Origin: Roseitalea sp. MMSF_3546
GTDB lineage: Bacteria > Pseudomonadota > Alphaproteobacteria > Rhizobiales > Rhizobiaceae
DNA length: 64,000 nt
Assembly (NCBI RefSeq): GCF_030732865.1
Contig: NZ_JASHKB010000001.1
Span: 248,001-312,000 of the forward strand
Reading direction: 5' to 3'
Shown here: positions 58,307-64,000 of the stretch, piece after piece
Position numbering within the stretch: position 1 is the first letter of the stretch
How the letters are laid out: each line of letters begins with the position of its first letter
Position numbers and translations under genes: made by a program
The notes under the pieces: generated by a model
Database searches by the model: none
The model's input: only the letters and a program-made list of their open reading frames with translations
What the model was told of the DNA's origin: nothing

Positions 58307-59212
58307 ATGACCTACCAGATCGCCCTTGGTGAAAACCTCTCGCACGAACTGGTCGCCATCGTCGACGATCAGGCCGGCAAGGCGCGCAACGCGCTGCTGG
58401 GCGGCATCGCCGATCGTGACGAGGCCATCCATGAGGCGCGCAAGCGCTTCAAGAAGCTGCGGGGTCTTTATCGCCTAGTCCGCCCGGCCGCACCGGATCT
58501 CTACGCCACCGAAAACGCCCGCCTGCGCGACAGCGCGCACGCGCTGTCGGTGGTGCGCGATGCGGCAGCGCTCGTCGAAACGCTCGACCGTCTGCGCGCC
58601 GATCCCCTCAGCCAGTCCGTTCGCGACGATCTCGACCGGGTGCGCGAGACGCTCGCGCGCCGACGCGACGCCATCGCCGACGATGGCGGGCAGCTCGATC
58701 CGGCCATCGCCGAGGCGGTCGAAAGCTGCGAAGCCACCATGAAGGCGGCGCGCCAAGTCAGGCTGCCGAGCGGCAAGAAGGCGGCGGCGCAATGCCTGTC
58801 GGCGGGCATGGGCAAGACCTTCAAGCGCGCGCGCAAGGCGTTCGGCGCCGCGCGCGAATCCGGCAAGCCCGAGGATTGGCACGAACTGCGCAAGCGCATG
58901 AAGTATCACCACATGCATTGCCGGCTGCTGCGTCAGGCCTGGCCTGCCATGATGATGATGCGCTCCACGCAGGCCAAGGCCATCGCCGATCTGTTGGGTG
59001 ACGATCACGATCTGGCCGTGCTCGAGGGTCTGGTGCGTGTCGAACCGGACGCGGTCGGCGACGCCGATGCGCGCGAGAGCCTCATCCACGTCATGCATCT
59101 ATCTTCCGAACGCCTGCGCGCCGCGGCCGTCGAGCGCGCAGCCCTGGTGCTTTCCGACAAGCCCGCAACGGTCGAAGACGCCGTCGCGGCGCTATGCCGG
59201 CAGGCTGCGTAG
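58307..59212 (+). CDS. CHAD domain protein
   Basis: 301 residues, a single CHAD domain: a helical protein with conserved His and basic residues (AIHEARKRFKKLRGLYRLV, DWHELRKRMKYHHMHCRLL, DLLGDDHDLAVLEGL). CHAD domains bind inorganic polyphosphate. The ATG at 58307 has GGTGGAG upstream. It is divergent from mbfA across a gap that contains the Irr box. No polyphosphate kinase gene is near. Polyphosphate-granule association is a family inference. Confidence 0.9.
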   Translation: MTYQIALGENLSHELVAIVDDQAGKARNALLGGIADRDEAIHEARKRFKKLRGLYRLVRPAAPDLYATENARLRDSAHALSVVRDAAALVETLDRLRADPLSQSVRDDLDRVRETLARRRDAIADDGGQLDPAIAEAVESCEATMKAARQVRLPSGKKAAAQCLSAGMGKTFKRARKAFGAARESGKPEDWHELRKRMKYHHMHCRLLRQAWPAMMMMRSTQAKAIADLLGDDHDLAVLEGLVRVEPDAVGDADARESLIHVMHLSSERLRAAAVERAALVLSDKPATVEDAVAALCRQAA

Positions 59213-59363
59213 GGCGCGCCACGATCGGCGCCCGGCATTTGCGCTCCGCGGCTATCGCGCATCGATATCGCGATCCTGGGGCGCGATCATGCCGTCATTG
59301 GACGACGATCACGCTGCGCGGTAGGCTTGCACCGCCACGACTGCTCGCCGGTTGGGATGGGAG

Positions 59364-60194
59364 ATGACCGAACAGCGCGATACCATGCTCGACCGGATCG
59401 GCCGCTGGCTGGCCGAACGCCTCGAGACCGAGTCCTCGGGCTATCAGCCCTATACGCCCTCCGACCCCGCAACGCTCTACCGCATGTTGCGGCCCGGCGA
59501 CGTCCTTCTGGTCGAGGGCAATCGGCGCATCTCGGCGGCGATCAAGTATCTCACCCAGTCGACCTGGAGCCATTCGGCGCTCTATGTCGGCGACGTCATG
59601 GACGAGGATGACGGCAATGGCCGGCGCAAGCGGCTCGTCGAGGTCAATCTGGGGACCGGCTGCATCGCGGTGCCGATCGAGAAATACGCCACCTATAACA
59701 CGCGCATCTGCCGCCCGGTGGGGCTGACGCCGACCGATCGGCACACGGTGGTCGAGTTCATGATCGACAGGATCGGCCTGAGATACGACAACAAGAACAT
59801 CATCGACATGGCGCGCTATTTCCTGCCGGCCCCGCCCGTGCCGGTGCGCTGGCGGCGCCGGATGATCGAGTTCGGCTCGGGCGATCCGACCCGGGCCATC
59901 TGTTCGACGCTGATCGCCGAGGCCTTTCAGCACATCCGCTATCCGATTCTGCCCGAGATCACGCTGGCGCCGGGCCGGGCGCGCGCCGCCTCGGACTATT
60001 CGCGCCGCGAGATCCTGCATATCCGCCACCATTCGCTCTATACGCCGCGCGATTTCGATCTGTCGCCCTATTTCGAGGTGGTCAAGCCGACGCTTGCATT
60101 CGGCTTCGACTACAAGCGGCTGAACTGGCACGAACCCGACGCCGGAAAGGGCCCGCCCGTGCCGCCGGCCGAGCCGCTGGCGGTCGAGGGGTGA
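59364..60194 (+). CDS. YiiX/YebB-like permuted NlpC/P60 cysteine hydrolase
   Basis: 276 residues. In this circularly permuted papain-like family the histidine comes before the cysteine: [13 protein letters not shown] carries the His and [16 protein letters not shown] the Cys. [22 protein letters not shown] is the usual lead-in. Such enzymes act on lipids, acyl groups or cell-wall peptides; the substrate here is unknown. There is no signal peptide. The ATG at 59364 has GGGATGGGAG upstream. It is followed by lepA in the same direction, 64 bases away. Confidence 0.82.
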   Translation: MTEQRDTMLDRIGRWLAERLETESSGYQPYTPSDPATLYRMLRPGDVLLVEGNRRISAAIKYLTQSTWSHSALYVGDVMDEDDGNGRRKRLVEVNLGTGCIAVPIEKYATYNTRICRPVGLTPTDRHTVVEFMIDRIGLRYDNKNIIDMARYFLPAPPVPVRWRRRMIEFGSGDPTRAICSTLIAEAFQHIRYPILPEITLAPGRARAASDYSRREILHIRHHSLYTPRDFDLSPYFEVVKPTLAFGFDYKRLNWHEPDAGKGPPVPPAEPLAVEG

Positions 60195-60258
60195 ACTCCG
60201 CCGCCACGCGCCCCACTTGCCGCTTTCCGCGCCGGCCTTTCCCGCCTATATCGCCTGC

Positions 60259-62067
<1,809 letters not shown>

Positions 62068-62195
62068 CAGAAGGCCGAGACGAAGGCCGGTGGCTGCCGG
62101 TCTTCTGTGTGCAGGCTGCGGTTTGTGATACGATTCGAAAAATCGCTGCAATGAACCGGTATGCTGAAGTTTATTGGCCAGATGGGGAGAAACCG

Positions 62196-62378
62196 ATGAC
62201 AGACGCACTTCAGAAACTGATCGAGGCTGCCAAGACGGTTAAACCATCAACAGATGCATCCGAAACGCAGCGTCGGAGCTTCGCCTATGGCAACACCAGA
62301 TTCGAAAACAGCAAGATCACGCGTGAGATGGTTGCCGAACAGGCGGAGCTGCTGAAGAAGGACAAGGACGACGGTTGA
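62196..62378 (+). CDS. Putative Fic antitoxin
   Basis: A 60-residue acidic protein ending seven bases before the Fic gene, with GGGGAG before its ATG. The centre RRSFAYGNTRFENSKITREM carries FAYGN and FEN, close to the inhibitory helix [S/T]xxxE[G/N] of VbhA-type antitoxins, whose Glu blocks the ATP site of Fic; the Ser/Thr is offset by one position. Small size, order and spacing fit an antitoxin-toxin operon. Function is inferred from context and motif. Confidence 0.7.
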   Translation: MTDALQKLIEAAKTVKPSTDASETQRRSFAYGNTRFENSKITREMVAEQAELLKKDKDDG

Positions 62379-62385
62379 GGCACGC

Positions 62386-63042
62386 TTGTTCATGAATGAG
62401 ACCAGGCATAGCAGAGCCGGCCAAGCGGAACTCATCGTGGACGAAACCGAGCGTGCGGTTGCCGAAGCTCGAAATGGTCTCAAACAGTACGACTATGGCT
62501 TGCAGGTCATTCAGTCGGCGATCGAAACCGGCCGATTTCGGCTGCGCCCATCTTTGGTCCTCTCTCTGCAGCGTGAGGCGCTCGCCGGGATCAGCGCCTA
62601 TGCCGGCAACTACCGCCCGGCAAGCGTGGAGATCGTGGGAAGCGATCACGCTCCTGTGGGAGCGCATCAAGTCCCGGAACTGGTCGAAGACATGTGTGAA
62701 TATGTCAACGGCAATTGGGACAACAGTTCTGCTATCCATCTATCCGCATATGTCATGTGGCGACTAAACTGGATACACCCGTTCGCCGACGGCAATGGTC
62801 GAACATCACGGATACTGTCATACGTCGTGCTGTGTGCGAAGATCGGGAGTGTGTTGCCAGGTGTACCGACGATCCCCGAGCAGATCGTCGAGAACCGGAC
62901 GCCTTACTTCGATGCCCTGGACAAGGCTGACGCCGCTTGGAAGTCTGGCATTGTTGACGTATCGGAGATGGAAGCCCTCTTGTCAGGCATGTTGGCAACG
63001 CAGTTGAAGAATGCGTACGTCTCGGCGGGCGGTGTGGCTTGA
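62386..63042 (+). CDS. Fic family protein, probable AMP-transferase toxin
   Basis: 218 residues. The full Fic active-site motif HPFADGNGRTSR is present (His base, Gly-Asn-Gly anion hole, Arg), so the enzyme is probably able to transfer AMP or another nucleotide to a target protein. Before it lie PASVEIVGSDHAPVG (flap region) and LSAYVMWRLNWIHPF. The start is a TTG with GAGG six bases upstream; an ATG two codons on is possible. GC in sampled stretches is about 55-60 percent against about 70 percent in lepA, suggesting acquisition by transfer. It pairs with the putative antitoxin. Confidence 0.9.
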   Translation: MFMNETRHSRAGQAELIVDETERAVAEARNGLKQYDYGLQVIQSAIETGRFRLRPSLVLSLQREALAGISAYAGNYRPASVEIVGSDHAPVGAHQVPELVEDMCEYVNGNWDNSSAIHLSAYVMWRLNWIHPFADGNGRTSRILSYVVLCAKIGSVLPGVPTIPEQIVENRTPYFDALDKADAAWKSGIVDVSEMEALLSGMLATQLKNAYVSAGGVA

Positions 63043-63227
63043 ACCACGGGCCACGGCCGCAATGCCTCGCGCCGCGCCAACCGTTCCTTCACCATAGCCG
63101 CGTTAACCGCGGTGAAACCGTAATCCTTAAGCCGGTGGCAACAGGCCCCGTGTAGGTTGGGCCTCACTGATCGGGGCGCAAAGAGCCCGACAGGAGTGCT
63201 GTTTGAAACCGAGTAAGGAGCTCACCA

Positions 63228-63395
63228 ATGTTTGCACGTTTTCTGAAAGACGAGTCGGGCGCAACCGCCATCGAATATGGCCTGATCGCCGCTCTGATCG
63301 CTGTTGCCATCATCGCTGGCGCGACTGCCCTGGGCACCAACATCAACACCCAGTTCAACACGATCGCGACCACGGTTTCCGGCGCCGGCAGCTAA
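63228..63395 (+). CDS. pilA: Flp/Fap-type pilin subunit
   Basis: A 55-residue pre-pilin, short as is usual for Flp. It reads MFARFLKDESGATAIEYGLI, with the cleavage site after Gly (G-ATAIEYG) and the conserved Glu at position 5 of the mature chain, then a hydrophobic helix AALIAVAIIAGATAL. AAGGAG lies 9 bases before the ATG. It is the major subunit of Tad pili, which mediate surface attachment. A hairpin terminator follows before cpaA, consistent with the pilin being made in excess. A 15-base inverted repeat CCGCG-TTAAC-CGCGG (63098-63112) is upstream. Confidence 0.95.
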   Translation: MFARFLKDESGATAIEYGLIAALIAVAIIAGATALGTNINTQFNTIATTVSGAGS

Positions 63396-63449
63396 TGGCG
63401 CTTGCCGCAGGATACGGGTCGGGCCTGACGCCCGTCCCGGCGCGCATCG

Positions 63450-63479
63450 AAGGCCCGCTGCATGCGTAGCGGGCCTTTG
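63450..63479 (+). terminator. Hairpin terminator between the pilin gene and cpaA
   Basis: AAGGCCCGCT (63450-63459) pairs with AGCGGGCCTT (63468-63477) around an 8-base loop, followed by a short T-run. A partial terminator here would keep pilin transcripts more abundant than those of the assembly genes. Confidence 0.75.
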
Positions 63480-63574
63480 CCCTGTCCGGCCGCAGCATCG
63501 TGCCGCTGCGCGCCGGGCCGGTCTTGCCTAGCCCGCGGGCGGCCCGGCGCTGCACGCTCGCCATGGAGGATGCC

Positions 63575-64000
63575 ATGATCACCGCCATCGTCTTCGTCGT
63601 CTTTCCGTTTGCGATGATCCATGCGGCCCTGTCCGACATCTTCACCATGACCATCGCCAATCGTGTCTCGCTGCTGCTGATCGCCGCCTTCATCGCCATT
63701 GCCCCCTTCATCGGGCTGAGCTGGACCGAGTTCGGCCTGCACCTGGCCGCCTTCGCCCTGGTGCTGTCGGTCACCTTCGCTTTGTTCGCCGCCGGCGTGA
63801 TGGGCGGGGGCGACGCCAAGCTGCTCGCTTCGACCGCGTTGTGGATGGGCCTTGGCCCGGCACTGATGCACTACATCCTGATGGCCACCGTCGCCGGCGG
63901 CATCCTGACGCTGGTGCTGTTGGTCTTTCGCGGCTCGGCCCTGGCCGCCTATGCCGGCGAGGTGCGCGTGCTGCGGCGGCTGGTCGACGAAAAGGACATT
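63575..64000 (+). CDS. cpaA: Prepilin peptidase CpaA/TadV (3' partial)
   Basis: The frame runs off the right edge. The 142 visible residues start MITAIVFVVFPFAMIHAALS, an integral membrane protein of the A24 prepilin-peptidase family. The two catalytic aspartates are seen in ALSDIFTMTIANR and in AAGVMGGGDAKLLAS (GxGD motif). It cleaves Flp prepilin before assembly. GGAGG lies just upstream of the ATG; an ATG four codons earlier is also in frame. The rest of the tad operon presumably lies beyond the window. Confidence 0.93.
   Translation, partial: MITAIVFVVFPFAMIHAALSDIFTMTIANRVSLLLIAAFIAIAPFIGLSWTEFGLHLAAFALVLSVTFALFAAGVMGGGDAKLLASTALWMGLGPALMHYILMATVAGGILTLVLLVFRGSALAAYAGEVRVLRRLVDEKDI

Noticed and set aside
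63103-63130. CtrA site upstream of the Flp pilin
   Set aside because: Two TTAA tetramers occur, but about 20 bases separate them, so the TTAA-N7-TTAA rule is not met.

Overview
The window is a GC-rich chromosomal segment from an alphaproteobacterium, almost certainly of the Hyphomicrobiales (Rhizobiales). The evidence is the gene content and order: irr divergent from fabA-fabB-fabI; dnaA-dnaN-recF beside rpsT, an enoyl-CoA hydratase and mutM; dnaJ followed by pmtA; an Irr-box-controlled MbfA ferritin; an intracellular PHB depolymerase; and rhizobial-type Flp/Tad pilus genes. There is no rRNA, tRNA, CRISPR array, insertion sequence or prophage that I can recognise. Most of the window is core genome. 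The one compact island that looks acquired is a Fic toxin-antitoxin pair near the right end.

Layout. 1-9.8 kb: metK (5' cut by the window edge), trmB, then the translation/transcription operon rimP-nusA-rnpM(ylxR)-infB, an oppositely oriented PagL-like outer-membrane lipid A deacylase, and rbfA-truB. 9.7-18.6 kb: an alpha/beta hydrolase, a membrane methyltransferase, an aldehyde dehydrogenase, rpsO, pnp, an RsmC-like methyltransferase and a GGDEF-EAL protein with a degenerate GGDEF. 18.7-24.5 kb: fabI-fabB-fabA, the iron regulator Irr, an SH3 protein, a 2-hydroxyacid dehydrogenase and a membrane-anchored Ala/Lys/Pro-rich protein. 24.5-33.8 kb: a MoeB/ThiF-like protein, recF, dnaN, dnaA, a 0.9-kb regulatory gap, rpsT, enoyl-CoA hydratase, mutM and phosphopentomutase. 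33.8-45.1 kb: an orphan phosphonate-type binding protein, two TadE-like proteins and a secretin-N-domain protein, a GDP-mannose pyrophosphorylase/epimerase fusion, a giant GlmS-like protein, and a PBP1A-class enzyme. 45.3-54.6 kb: an AceE-like E1 enzyme, dnaK, an acyltransferase, and the overlapping chain dnaJ-pmtA-FMN reductase-pyrF plus a DUF1330 gene. 54.8-64 kb: phaZ, a transglutaminase-like periplasmic peptidase, mbfA, a CHAD protein, a YiiX-like hydrolase, lepA, the Fic module, a 55-residue Flp pilin and the start of the prepilin peptidase cpaA.

Regulation is the most striking part. Four perfect TTAA-N7-TTAA motifs (the alphaproteobacterial CtrA site) occur, all in intergenic DNA: upstream of dnaA (with a cluster of GANTC methylation sites), twice upstream of the PBP1A gene, and upstream of the transglutaminase-like peptidase; a near match lies upstream of the secretin-N-domain gene. 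Between the two sites before the PBP gene lies a run of four hairpins ending in a strong terminator, which I read as an undescribed small RNA or attenuated leader. Other readable signals are a promoter-plus-terminator leader before rimP, an RpoH-type promoter before dnaK, and a 19-bp Irr/ICE palindrome before mbfA, whose regulator Irr is encoded in the same window.

My preferred candidates for something new are the CtrA-flanked structured RNA at about 42.67-42.80 kb, the 1124-residue GlmS-like protein facing the GDP-mannose fusion, and the apparently ATG-less or leader-coupled start of rnpM.
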